A stretch of DNA of 64,000 nt from Roseicyclus mahoneyensis (GTDB lineage: Bacteria > Pseudomonadota > Alphaproteobacteria > Rhodobacterales > Rhodobacteraceae). Under the pieces are notes generated by a model. The model was given only the letters and a program-made list of their open reading frames with translations. It did not search any database and was not told the DNA's origin. Shown here one piece after another: positions 54,039 through 64,000 of this stretch (position 1 is its first letter; each line of letters starts with the position of its first letter). The position numbers and the translations under genes are program-made. The stretch lies in contig NZ_QGGW01000004.1 in NCBI RefSeq assembly GCF_003148775.1, positions 186,001-250,000 on the forward strand. Direction: 5' to 3'.

Positions 54039-55055
54039 ATGATGCGCGTCTTGATCGTGGGACTGGGCAACATGGGGGTCAGCCATGCGTTGGCCCATCA
54101 CATGAACCCGCACAGCCGGATCGTCGGCCTCGTCAACCGCTCGCCCCGCCCCTTGCCCGAGGCGCTGGCCCCCTACCCCTTCTTCCGCACATTCGAGGAG
54201 GGCATGCAGACCCGCCCCGACCTCGTCGTCATCGCCACCTATTCCGACAGCCACGCCCCGCTCACTATCGCAGCGATGGAGGCGGGCGCCCATATCTTCG
54301 TCGAGAAACCGCTGGCCACCACCGTGGCCGATGCGCAGGCCGTGGTCGATACCGCGCGCCGTCTGAACCGCAAGCTCGTGGTCGGCTACATCTTGCGCCA
54401 CCACCCCAGCTGGATCCGCCTGATCGCCGAGGCGCGGGCGCTTGGCGGGCCTTACGTCTTTCGCATGAACCTCAACCAGCAATCGACCGGCGAACAGTGG
54501 GCGACCCACAAGGCGCTGATGCGCGAGACCTCGCCGCTTGTCGATTGCGGCGTGCATTACGTCGATGTCATGTGCCAGGTAACCGACGCGCCGCCCCTGC
54601 GGGTGCAGGGGATCGGCCTGCGCCTGTCCGACGAGATCGCGCCGGAGATGTACAACTACGGCCAGCTTCAGGTCGTCTTCGCCGATGGCTCCGTCGGCTG
54701 GTACGAGGCAGGCTGGGGCCCGATGATGTCGGAGACGGCGTTCTTCGTGAAGGACATCGTGACGCCCCGCGGCTCGGTGTCGATCACCGACGCGGACAAG
54801 GGGGCGAGTGCGGATATCGACGGGCATACGAAGGTCGGTGGCCTTCTGGTGCACCTGCCCGAAGGCGATCAGATGATCGACCTGCCCGACGAGCCGGGGC
54901 ATCAGGCGCTTTGCGATGCGGAACAGACGTTTGTCCTTCGGGCAATTGCCGAGAATCTCGACCTGACCCGGCACATGGCGGATGCGGTGCGCTCGCTCGC
55001 CATCTGTCTTGCGGCCGATGAGAGCATCAGGACCGGGCGGGTCATCGACCTCTGA
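54039..55055 (+). CDS. Gfo/Idh/MocA-family oxidoreductase 4
   Basis: 338 residues; ATGATG at 54039-54044 preceded by AAAGGGGG. N-terminal MRVLIVGLGNMGVSHALAHH, LVVIATYSDSHAPLTIAAM, IFVEKPLATT; C-terminal domain ETSPLVDCGVHYVDVMCQV. Divergent from the SIS gene with 104 bp between the starts, so the two likely share a control region and a pathway. Confidence 0.89.
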   Translation: MMRVLIVGLGNMGVSHALAHHMNPHSRIVGLVNRSPRPLPEALAPYPFFRTFEEGMQTRPDLVVIATYSDSHAPLTIAAMEAGAHIFVEKPLATTVADAQAVVDTARRLNRKLVVGYILRHHPSWIRLIAEARALGGPYVFRMNLNQQSTGEQWATHKALMRETSPLVDCGVHYVDVMCQVTDAPPLRVQGIGLRLSDEIAPEMYNYGQLQVVFADGSVGWYEAGWGPMMSETAFFVKDIVTPRGSVSITDADKGASADIDGHTKVGGLLVHLPEGDQMIDLPDEPGHQALCDAEQTFVLRAIAENLDLTRHMADAVRSLAICLAADESIRTGRVIDL

Positions 55056-55131
55056 CGATCCATCGGCTGTGTCGTCCGCCATGCAGGGTGGGCAAACCTG
55101 CCGGGCAATCCCCCTGCCCTCCAAACGAAAA

Positions 55132-55155
55132 CGGCCCGGAGTTTCTCCCGGGCCG
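55132..55155 (-). terminator. katG terminator
   Basis: 8-bp stem CGGCCCGG (55132-55139) and CCGGGCCG (55148-55155), loop 8 nt; on the minus strand followed by TTTTCGTTT. It lies 58 bp after the katG stop. Confidence 0.7.
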
Positions 55156-55213
55156 CTCCCTTCCGCGTTTCCTCGCCCGCGGCCAAGGCCACGGGCGTCT
55201 GTTCGGATGCGCG

Positions 55214-57466
<2,253 letters not shown>

Positions 57467-57488
57467 CTAGCAAAGTTTATGGATCAGG

Positions 57489-57529
57489 ATAAGTTGTATT
57501 TTCTGATCTTTGTGATAATCATAACTTAT
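57489..57529. promoter_or_regulatory. Candidate OxyR-binding region between katG and oxyR
   Basis: AT-rich island in GC-rich DNA with inverted arms ATAAGTT (57489-57495) and AACTTAT (57523-57529), 41 bp overall, close to the four-tetranucleotide OxyR footprint length. The right arm covers the oxyR start codon, so binding could also autoregulate oxyR. Confidence 0.6.
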
Positions 57530-58442
57530 GACGAACATCACCCTCAAGCAATTGCGCTATGTCGAGGCCCTTGCCCGCCACGGCCATTTCGGACAGGCCG
57601 CCGAGGCCTGCGCCGTCACCCAACCCGCCTTGTCGATGCAGATCAAGGAGTTGGAGGAAGGCTTGGGCGCGCGTCTGTTCGAGCGCGGCGCGCGGCAGGT
57701 GCGCCTGACCGGACTGGGCGAGGAATTCGCGGCCCGTGCCCGCGACATCCTGCGCGCCGTCGATGAACTGGCCGAGGTGGCGCGTGCGCGCCGTGACGGT
57801 CCGGGCGGGCGTCTGCGGCTCGGCGTGATCCCCACGATCGCGCCCTATCTTCTGCCGCGCCTGATCCGCGACCTTGCAACACGCTACCCCGGCGTCGATC
57901 TTCAGGTGCGCGAGACCCAGACCGACCGCCTGATCGCAGAGCTGATCGAGGGGCGGCTCGATACCGCGCTGGTGGCGCTGCCCGTGTCCGAGCCCTCGCT
58001 CGACGAGGTGGCGCTGTTTTCCGAAAGTTTCGTGCTGGTCCGCCCCGCGGCCCATGCCAGCCGCCCCGTCCCCTCGCCCGCTGCCCTGCCCGACATGCAG
58101 TTGCTGCTGCTGGAGGAAGGGCATTGCTTCCGCGATCAGGCGCTGGAGGTCTGCGGCTTGCGCGGCGGCGCGCGGCGGGCGGGGTTCGACGGCTCGTCGC
58201 TGTCGACGCTGGTCCAGATGGTCGGCGCGGGCATCGGCGTCACGTTGATCCCCGAGATGGCGGTGGCGGTCGAAACGCGCGGCGCGCCGGTGGCGATCCA
58301 GCGCTTTGCCGCCGACCGGCCCGCGCGGACGGTCGGCATGATCTGGCGCCGCACCAGCCCCTTGGCGACCGACCTGCGCGAGGTGGCCGAGGTGGTGCGT
58401 CAATCGGCCGAAGCGATGTATGACGCGGCCATGTCAGGCTGA
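57528..58442 (+). CDS. oxyR: Hydrogen peroxide-responsive regulator OxyR (LysR family)
   Basis: 304 residues. LysR HTH: LKQLRYVEALARHGHFGQAAEACAVTQPALSMQIKELE (region 6-43). The effector domain contains LLLLEEGHCFRDQALEVCGL, with the two redox cysteines spaced as in OxyR. Oxidation to a disulphide would switch on katG. No clear Shine-Dalgarno. It is tail-to-tail with the racemase gene, with a 9-bp overlap. Confidence 0.94.
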   Translation: MTNITLKQLRYVEALARHGHFGQAAEACAVTQPALSMQIKELEEGLGARLFERGARQVRLTGLGEEFAARARDILRAVDELAEVARARRDGPGGRLRLGVIPTIAPYLLPRLIRDLATRYPGVDLQVRETQTDRLIAELIEGRLDTALVALPVSEPSLDEVALFSESFVLVRPAAHASRPVPSPAALPDMQLLLLEEGHCFRDQALEVCGLRGGARRAGFDGSSLSTLVQMVGAGIGVTLIPEMAVAVETRGAPVAIQRFAADRPARTVGMIWRRTSPLATDLREVAEVVRQSAEAMYDAAMSG

Positions 58443-59129
58443 GGTGCGGGAAAACCCGACGATCTCGGCCACCAGAACGTCCAACGTGTCGATGCCCCGG
58501 ACATCCGGGGCAAGTGCCTCGGCGATCAGCGAGAACTCGGTGCAGGCGATCAGCTGCAGGCTCGCCCCCTTGGCCAGCAGCGCCGCGGAAGCCGCCCGCA
58601 ACACGGCCCGCGACGCGGCGTCAGGCCCCCGCGCCTTGATCGACCGGATCGCCACCAGCAGGGCCGCGCCATCCTCGGGGTGGACCACCTGCAAGCCCTG
58701 TGCGGCCAGCGCCCGGTCGAACAGCCCGACCTTCGCCACGGCGGGCGAGGCCAGAAGACCGACACTCGCTCCCTCCCCCGCAACCTCGCGCGCCAGCCGC
58801 GCCGAGGCCGCGACCATGTCGAGAAACGGGATGGCGACCGCCGTCCTGACATCATCCGCATAGTGGTGCGCGGTGTTGCAGGGCATGGCCAGCGCCTGCG
58901 CCCCCGCCGCCTCCAGCCGCCGGGCCATGGCGACCAGCACCGGCGCGGGGTCCGGCCCCGTTCCCTCGATCAGGCGTGCGATGCGGGATGGCACCTGGCT
59001 GTTTTGATCCACGATCAGCGGGATGTGGTCGGCATCGTCCCGCGCGGGCACGGCGGCGATGACCTTCTGCATCAGCAGGACCGTGGCCTCCGGCCCCATG
59101 CCGCCAAGGATGCCGACCGTGCGCATCAT
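58434..59129 (-). CDS. Aspartate/glutamate racemase family protein
   Basis: 231 residues from the ATG at 59129; the longer open frame is a shadow of the next gene. It has [19 protein letters not shown], the first catalytic Cys in [12 protein letters not shown] and the second in [16 protein letters not shown]-independent amino-acid racemase fold. It overlaps by 4 bp with a D-cysteine desulfhydrase-type gene upstream, suggesting joint handling of D- and L-amino acids. Confidence 0.88.
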   Translation of the reverse strand: MMRTVGILGGMGPEATVLLMQKVIAAVPARDDADHIPLIVDQNSQVPSRIARLIEGTGPDPAPVLVAMARRLEAAGAQALAMPCNTAHHYADDVRTAVAIPFLDMVAASARLAREVAGEGASVGLLASPAVAKVGLFDRALAAQGLQVVHPEDGAALLVAIRSIKARGPDAASRAVLRAASAALLAKGASLQLIACTEFSLIAEALAPDVRGIDTLDVLVAEIVGFSRTSA

Positions 59130-60127
59130 CCGCGCGCCAGCGCGCCCTTGTAGGCGAAAAGGCCGACCGCACCGCCTGTGTGCAGGAACACAATCCGCTC
59201 GCCTGCCTTGAAGTGCCCCTTGCGGCACCAGTCGATCAGGCCCGCGGCACCTTTCCCGGAATAGACCGGGTCGAGCAAAATGCCTTCGAGTTCCGCAAAA
59301 AGGCGGATCGCCTCCAGCGTATCCTCGCGCGGCAAGCCGTAGCCCGCGCCGACGTAATTGGTGTCTGCCACAACGTCCTCGCGCTTGACCACGCCGGGGC
59401 AGCCCAGTTTCTCGGCGGTCTTGCAGGCCAGATCATAGACCATCTGTTCTTGCCGTTCCTTGGGCGCGCGGGTGCCGAAGCCCAGCACGGGGATGCCGGC
59501 GTTCAGCGCGCACATGCCCGCCACCAACCCCGCCTGCGTGCCCGACGACCCTGTCGCATGCACCAGCCGGTCGATCACCAGCCCGCGGTCATTGGCCTGC
59601 CCCAGCAGTTCCAGCGCGCAATTCACATAGCCCAGTGCCCCTGTAGGGTTCGAGCCACCGCCGGGGATGACATAGACCGCCCGCCCCTTGGCGCGCTCGG
59701 CTTCCGCCGCGCGTTCCATCGCGGCGGGCATGTCGGTGCCGCCCGGATGCACCTCGGTCGTGGCGCCATGCAGGTGGTCGAGCAGCACGTTGCCGTTCTG
59801 GGTATAATCGGGGTCCTGATAGCCGGTGCGATCTTCCAGAAGAATGTGGCAACCCATGCCGAGCTTGGCGGCAAAGGCGGCGGTCTGGCGCGCATGGTTC
59901 GATTGCGTCGCCCCTTGCGTCATCACCATGTCGGCACCCTGCGCGATGGCCTCGGCCATCAGGAATTCGAGCTTGCGGGTCTTGTTGCCGCCCGTCGACA
60001 TGCCGGTGCAATCATCGCGCTTGATCCAGATCTCGGGTCCGCCCAGCGCCTCGGACAGGCGGTCCATCCGCTCCAGCGGCGTCGGCAGATGGGCAAGATG
60101 GACACGGGGAAAACGGGCGAGATGCAT
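59126..60127 (-). CDS. D-cysteine desulfhydrase / ACC deaminase family (PLP)
   Basis: 333 residues from the ATG at 60127 ([21 protein letters not shown]). PLP-dependent fold [26 protein letters not shown] (Lys Schiff base), [58 protein letters not shown] and the C-terminal [16 protein letters not shown] with [14 protein letters not shown]. It releases ammonia and pyruvate from D-cysteine or ACC, or acts on L-cysteate-like substrates. First gene of a pair with the racemase. Confidence 0.9.
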   Translation of the reverse strand: MHLARFPRVHLAHLPTPLERMDRLSEALGGPEIWIKRDDCTGMSTGGNKTRKLEFLMAEAIAQGADMVMTQGATQSNHARQTAAFAAKLGMGCHILLEDRTGYQDPDYTQNGNVLLDHLHGATTEVHPGGTDMPAAMERAAEAERAKGRAVYVIPGGGSNPTGALGYVNCALELLGQANDRGLVIDRLVHATGSSGTQAGLVAGMCALNAGIPVLGFGTRAPKERQEQMVYDLACKTAEKLGCPGVVKREDVVADTNYVGAGYGLPREDTLEAIRLFAELEGILLDPVYSGKGAAGLIDWCRKGHFKAGERIVFLHTGGAVGLFAYKGALARG

Positions 60128-60309
60128 GGGCTTGGCTCCGGACGGTGGTTGTCGCGGGTAGTCATGCCTTTTTTGTCGGCAATTGACAATCAGCCTCGGC
60201 CCGGGGCAGACGCGCGACGAGACGGGTCTTGCCCTCGCTCTTGCGCAGCGCGGGACTATATGCACCGTGTCCGCGCGGGAGACGTGGATACGAAACCGGA
60301 GGGGACACC

Positions 60310-61842
60310 ATGACCGATACTTTGGCCGCGCTGATCGGCGCACAGGACACATCCGCGCCCGCGATCGGCGCGCCGGGACGCGACTGGCTCAGCTATGGTG
60401 GTCTGGCAGACCAGGCCGCGCGCGTGGCCGCAGCACTGCACGGTGCCGGTGTCGGACGCGGGGACCGCGTCGCCATCGTGCTGCCCAACGGGCCGGAAAT
60501 GGCCGTGGCCTTCGTCACCGTCGCGGGCGTGGCGACCACCTGCCCGCTCAACCCCGCCTACAAGGAAGACGAGTTTGTCTTCTACCTCGAGGATCTCAAG
60601 GCCAAGGCGATCATCCTGGCCGAAGGTGAGAGCGGCCCGGCCCATGCGGCGGCCACGCGGCTTGGCCTTGCCATCATCCGCCTGTCCGTCGAGGCGCAGA
60701 CCCCGGCCGGCAGCTTTGCCCTGACCGCTGAAGGCAACGCCGGAACCGCCGATACCGCAGCGCCCGGCGCGGAGGATGTCGCGCTCATCTTGCACACCTC
60801 GGGCACCACCTCGCGGCCCAAGATCGTGCCGCTCTTGCAATCCAACGTCGCGGCCTCGGCCCGCCACATCGGTGCGTCGCTGGCGCTGACGCCCGCCGAC
60901 CGCTGCCTGAACGTGATGCCCTTGTTCCACATCCACGGGCTGATCGCGGCCGTGTCGTCATCGCTGGCGGCGGGTGGATCGGTCTGGTGCGCGCCGGGTT
61001 TCGACGCGATGAAGTTCTTCGGCTGGATGGAAGAGGCGCGGCCGAGCTGGTACACTGCCGTGCCGACCATGCACCAGACGATCCTCGCCCGCGCCTCGCG
61101 CAACGCAGAAACGATCAAGAACGTGCCCTTGCGCTTCCTCCGCTCGTCGTCCGCCTCGCTGCCGGGGCCGGTGATGGAGCAACTGGCCGCCACCTTCGGC
61201 GCACCGGTCATCGAAGGCTATGGCATGACCGAGGCCGCGCATCAGATGGCCTCGAACCCGCTGCCGCCGCGCGCGCAAAAGCCCGGATCGGTTGGCGTGG
61301 AGGCAGGACCGCTGGTGCGCATCGCGCACGAGATCGAGAACCGGCTGGTCGAGGGCGTGGGCGAGATCGTCATCTCCGGCCCCAATGTCACACCCGGCTA
61401 CGAGGGCAATCCCGAGGCCAACGCCAAGAATTTCTTCGAGGCGGATGGCCGCCGCTGGTTCCGCACGGGCGATCAGGGCCAGTTCGACGACGAGGGCTAT
61501 CTGTCGCTGACGGGGCGGCTCAAGGAAATCATCAACCGGGGCGGCGAGAAGGTTTCGCCGCTGGAGGTGGATGGCGTCTTGTCGGCGCATCCGGCGGTGG
61601 CGCAGGTCGTGACCTTTGCCATCCCCCACCCCAAGCTGGGCGAAGAGGTCGGCGCAGCGGTGGTGCTCAAGGAAGGCGCAGAGGCGACCGAGGCACAGAT
61701 CCGCGACTTCGCGGGCGAACGGCTCGCCGCCTTCAAGGTGCCGCGCAAGGTGGTGATACTGTCCGAGATCCCCAAGGGCGCGACCGGCAAGCTGCAGCGC
61801 ATCGGGTTGGCCGAAAAGCTGGGGCTGGTCGAGCAAGCGTGA
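60310..61842 (+). CDS. AMP-forming acyl-CoA synthetase, oxalate-CoA ligase-like
   Basis: 510 residues from the ATG at 60310. ANL superfamily: [18 protein letters not shown] (P-loop), [86 protein letters not shown] and C-terminal [10 protein letters not shown] with the adenylation Lys. The AAHQMxSNPLPP stretch and overall length resemble plant/yeast oxalyl-CoA synthetase (AAE3/Pcs60) and its bacterial relatives. Substrate oxalate is the best guess; other short acids are possible. A palindrome follows as terminator. Confidence 0.83.
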   Translation: MTDTLAALIGAQDTSAPAIGAPGRDWLSYGGLADQAARVAAALHGAGVGRGDRVAIVLPNGPEMAVAFVTVAGVATTCPLNPAYKEDEFVFYLEDLKAKAIILAEGESGPAHAAATRLGLAIIRLSVEAQTPAGSFALTAEGNAGTADTAAPGAEDVALILHTSGTTSRPKIVPLLQSNVAASARHIGASLALTPADRCLNVMPLFHIHGLIAAVSSSLAAGGSVWCAPGFDAMKFFGWMEEARPSWYTAVPTMHQTILARASRNAETIKNVPLRFLRSSSASLPGPVMEQLAATFGAPVIEGYGMTEAAHQMASNPLPPRAQKPGSVGVEAGPLVRIAHEIENRLVEGVGEIVISGPNVTPGYEGNPEANAKNFFEADGRRWFRTGDQGQFDDEGYLSLTGRLKEIINRGGEKVSPLEVDGVLSAHPAVAQVVTFAIPHPKLGEEVGAAVVLKEGAEATEAQIRDFAGERLAAFKVPRKVVILSEIPKGATGKLQRIGLAEKLGLVEQA

Positions 61843-61852
61843 CGCGTCGGAG

Positions 61853-61873
61853 GTGGGGGGCTCGGCCCCCCAC
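61853..61873. terminator. Hairpin after acyl-CoA synthetase gene
   Basis: Perfect 8-bp stem GTGGGGGG (61853-61860) and CCCCCCAC (61866-61873) with a 5-nt loop. Just after it comes CCGGCATATTTCCGGAAAGA, similar to GGCCATATTTTTCGGGATGA at 52662-52681, a recurring intergenic element. Confidence 0.6.
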
Positions 61874-61934
61874 ACCCCCCGGCATATTTCCGGAAAGATG
61901 AATAAGGGGCCGTTCGCGGTCGGAGGGACAAGGT

Positions 61935-62915
61935 ATGAAGATCTGCATTTTCGGCGCGGGCGCCATCGGTGGCTACATGGGCGCGAAACTGGCCGAGGCG
62001 GGGGCCGAAGTCAGTCTGGTGGCACGCGGCCCGCATCTGGCCGCGATGAAGGACAAGGGCCTGACCCTGATCGAGGAGGGCGAGACGCGGACCTTTGCCG
62101 TCAACGCCTCGGATGATCCGGCAGCGCTCGGGCCTCAGGATTACGTCATCGTCACTCTCAAGGCGCATTCCGTGCCCCCCGTAGTGGGCAAGATGGCACC
62201 CCTGATCGGGCCGGAGACCACCATTGTCTCGGGCGTGAACGGCGTGCCGTGGTGGTATTTCCACAAGGTCGGCGGACCCTTGGAGGGGACGCGGCTGGCC
62301 TCGGTCGATCCGGGCGACGCGCAATGGAACGGCTTTGGCCCCGACCGGGTTCTGGGCTGCGTGGTCTATCCGGCCGCCGAAGTGACCAGTCCGGGCGTGG
62401 TCAAGCATATCGAGGGCAACCGTTTCTCCTTGGGCGAGCCTGACGGGTCAAAATCCGACCGCGCGGTCCGGCTGTCCGAGGCACTTGGCAAGGCGGGGCT
62501 CAAGGCCCCCGTCCGCCCGCGCCTGCGCGACGAGATCTGGGTGAAGCTCTGGGGCAACCTGTCGTTCAATCCGATCTCGGCGCTGACCCATGCCACGCTC
62601 GACGTGCTCTGCACCGATCCGGGCACGCGGGCCGTCGCGCGCAACATGATGCTCGAGGCGCAGGAGATCGCCGAGGCGCTGGGCGTGAAATTCCCCATCG
62701 ACGTTGACCGCCGCATCGATGGCGGGGCCGCCGTCGGGGCGCATCGCACCTCGATGCTGCAGGATCTGGATGCCGGGCGCCCGATGGAAATCGACGCGCT
62801 GTTGGGCTCGGTGCAGGAATTGGGCCGGGTGACGGGAACGGCGACGCCGACCATCGACACAGTGCTGGGGCTGGTGACGCTCAGGGCGCGGGTAGCGGGG
62901 CTTTACGGCGCCTGA
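61935..62915 (+). CDS. Ketopantoate reductase family protein (ApbA/PanE)
   Basis: 326 residues. NADP-binding KICIFGAGAIGGYMGAKLAEAG, VIVTLKAHSVPPV, and the C-terminal helical domain with RDEIWVKLWGNLSFNPISALT (conserved Lys and Asn) and KFPIDVDRRIDGGAAVGAHRTSMLQDLDAGRPMEID as separate motif stretches near the end. PanE reduces 2-dehydropantoate to pantoate for coenzyme A; paralogues act on other 2-keto acids. No panB/panC nearby, so the symbol is left empty. Confidence 0.87.
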   Translation: MKICIFGAGAIGGYMGAKLAEAGAEVSLVARGPHLAAMKDKGLTLIEEGETRTFAVNASDDPAALGPQDYVIVTLKAHSVPPVVGKMAPLIGPETTIVSGVNGVPWWYFHKVGGPLEGTRLASVDPGDAQWNGFGPDRVLGCVVYPAAEVTSPGVVKHIEGNRFSLGEPDGSKSDRAVRLSEALGKAGLKAPVRPRLRDEIWVKLWGNLSFNPISALTHATLDVLCTDPGTRAVARNMMLEAQEIAEALGVKFPIDVDRRIDGGAAVGAHRTSMLQDLDAGRPMEIDALLGSVQELGRVTGTATPTIDTVLGLVTLRARVAGLYGA

Positions 62916-62923
62916 GGGGGCTG

Positions 62924-63775
62924 ATGTCGACAGCACTTGCCGGAAAGCCCATCGCAGCCTTCTGGCCCGAGGACTGGCCCGCCCTCGGGCTGGCCCAGTC
63001 GGAACCGGTTGATCCCTGCGCTGAACGGGGCCTCTATTTTTCGACCTATGTCGGGACGCACAGGGTGCTGCATCTGGACGGCGAGGGCCGATTCACGCTG
63101 TTCTTGTGGCGCACAGACCGCAACGGGCTGCCCGAGGCCAGGCGCCAGAGCAGGCACGAAGGGGCCGCGCGGATCGTTCGGTTCGGGGATGGCGACCGGC
63201 GGCTTGACCTTGACCTAGAAAACGCGCCACCGGCAGTGCGATGGGATGCGGCGCTCTATCTTGTCGGGACAGGGTGCGACAGCTTGCTGTTGCGCAAGCG
63301 CTCGATGCACGATCTGGCAGTGAGCATCGGCTGGAACAGCACTCTGGGCGAAAGCGAGCGCTATTTTTCACGCTACCGCGACCTGAAGGCCGTGCCGGAC
63401 TACCGCCATGTCGGGCGGCAGGCCCCGCCATTGGCGGATTTGCCGAAATCGATCCGGGGTCTTGTTCTGCGGGACCCGATCGTTGGGCGCATCATGCAGG
63501 TGTTTGATCCACCCGGTGCCGATGACCCGGACACGACGGCACCGGTCATGGTCGTGATCGACAAGGGCCGCAAGGACGGGGTGCGACACAACATGCCGTT
63601 TGCGGCCCCCGCCGGTGCGGAGCGGCACCTGATCGGCTGGTGCTCGGCACCCGAGGCCCGATCCTGCGCGGTGCGCGTCAAGGTCAACCGCCGCGCTGAT
63701 GGCACCCCGACGGGGCTGCCGCAGGTGGGCGACATCGTGACCAGCCGTGCGCCATCAGCACCACCGCTGGCGTGA
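62924..63775 (+). CDS. Hypothetical protein
   Basis: 283 residues starting 8 bp after the reductase stop. No signal peptide or membrane segment. Visible elements: GLYFSTYVGTHRVLHLDGEGRFTLFLWRTD, ERYFSRYRDLKAVPDYRHVG and a beta-rich C-terminus with VVIDKGRKDGVRHNMPF and VGDIVTSR. The GRKDGV...GDIVTS pattern recalls small beta-barrel domains such as MreC-like or flagellar assembly types, but I cannot assign a family. Confidence 0.55.
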   Translation: MSTALAGKPIAAFWPEDWPALGLAQSEPVDPCAERGLYFSTYVGTHRVLHLDGEGRFTLFLWRTDRNGLPEARRQSRHEGAARIVRFGDGDRRLDLDLENAPPAVRWDAALYLVGTGCDSLLLRKRSMHDLAVSIGWNSTLGESERYFSRYRDLKAVPDYRHVGRQAPPLADLPKSIRGLVLRDPIVGRIMQVFDPPGADDPDTTAPVMVVIDKGRKDGVRHNMPFAAPAGAERHLIGWCSAPEARSCAVRVKVNRRADGTPTGLPQVGDIVTSRAPSAPPLA

Positions 63776-63782
63776 TGTCGCG

Positions 63783-64000
63783 CTACCGCAGCCAGACCCG
63801 CGCATAGGGCGGCAGCGGCACCTTGCCGTTGCCGTCGCCCACCGGCGCGCCGGAGAGCAGGTCGAACAGGCCAGCACCCTGCCCCTCCACCCAGTCGCGG
63901 GGCAGCACCTTCCAGTCCTCGGAAAAGTTGAAGATGCACAGCAGAGGCCCTGTCGGCGCGCGCCGCGCGAAGGCGAAGAGGCTGCGGTTGCCGGTGTCGA
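63783..64000 (-). CDS. C-terminus of GH13 amylosucrase-like enzyme, cut by window end
   Basis: Only the last 72 or so residues are in the window, translated by hand: NRSLFAFARRAPTGPLL, then CIFNFSEDWKVLPRDWV, a linker, and PLPPYARVWLR before the TAG at 63783-63785. The LLCIFNFSE strand and the PPYARVWL ending are typical of the C-terminal beta domain of amylosucrase and related sucrose-active GH13 enzymes. The catalytic barrel is outside the window. Confidence 0.7.
   Translation of the reverse strand, partial: DTGNRSLFAFARRAPTGPLLCIFNFSEDWKVLPRDWVEGQGAGLFDLLSGAPVGDGNGKVPLPPYARVWLR

Overview
The window is GC-rich, densely packed alphaproteobacterial chromosome, most likely Rhodobacterales (Roseobacter group or Paracoccaceae). 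This rests on codon usage, many ATGA/GTGA gene overlaps, the choXWV-betICBA choline layout, a MocE-type Rieske ferredoxin, and rlmB beside tRNA-Tyr. No 16S rRNA is present, so genus-level placement is not possible.

Layout. 1-1970: CoA-binding protein (cut by the left edge), a zinc-ribbon protein, the 23S rRNA methyltransferase rlmB and tRNA-Tyr(GTA). 1944-15129: a genomic island of about 13.2 kb inserted in the 3' end of tRNA-Tyr. It has 27-bp direct repeats at both ends, an integrase next to the tRNA, and integrase arm-type repeats (TTTCGCTAC pairs, 21 bp apart) inside each end. Its left half is AT-rich: a possible HUH/Rep-like protein, a 56-residue ribbon-helix-helix protein, two paralogous DUF6508-like proteins, a serine resolvase and small unknowns. 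Its right half is a surface-glycan cargo on the minus strand: GDP-L-fucose synthesis (gmd, fcl), a GT11-like fucosyltransferase, a second glycosyltransferase, a cyanophycin-synthetase-like ATP-grasp ligase without a Mur-ligase P-loop, and a TupA-like ATP-grasp. I infer a fucosylated glycan carrying amino acids or peptide. 15378-17146: a host glycosyl-1-phosphate transferase and a GT-A-like protein. 17209-19272: clpX and clpP.

19620-35392: creatininase-family amidase, a phosphotransferase/acyl-CoA dehydrogenase pair, glutaryl-CoA dehydrogenase, choline ABC transporter genes divergent from betI-betC-betB-betA with a BetI-like operator between them, then a MoxR ATPase/VWA/membrane-protein operon. 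35511-37308: phosphomannomutase and a VOC protein.

37406-55055: a catabolic region of about 17.6 kb resembling rhizopine (O-methyl-inosamine)/inositol catabolism. It holds a DapA-family aldolase, two LacI regulators with visible operators, a MocD-like di-iron oxygenase with a MocE-like Rieske ferredoxin, two SDRs, four Gfo/Idh dehydrogenases, a TIM-barrel isomerase, a complete sugar-type ABC importer and a SIS-domain protein. The substrate is unknown; an O-methylated and/or amino polyol is the best guess.

55214-64000: katG divergent from oxyR, an Asp/Glu racemase-family protein with a D-cysteine desulfhydrase/ACC deaminase-family enzyme, an oxalate-CoA-ligase-like AMP-forming enzyme, a ketopantoate-reductase-family protein, a hypothetical protein, and the C-terminus of an amylosucrase-like GH13 enzyme. 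No CRISPR array, rRNA operon, phage structural genes or complete IS element was seen.
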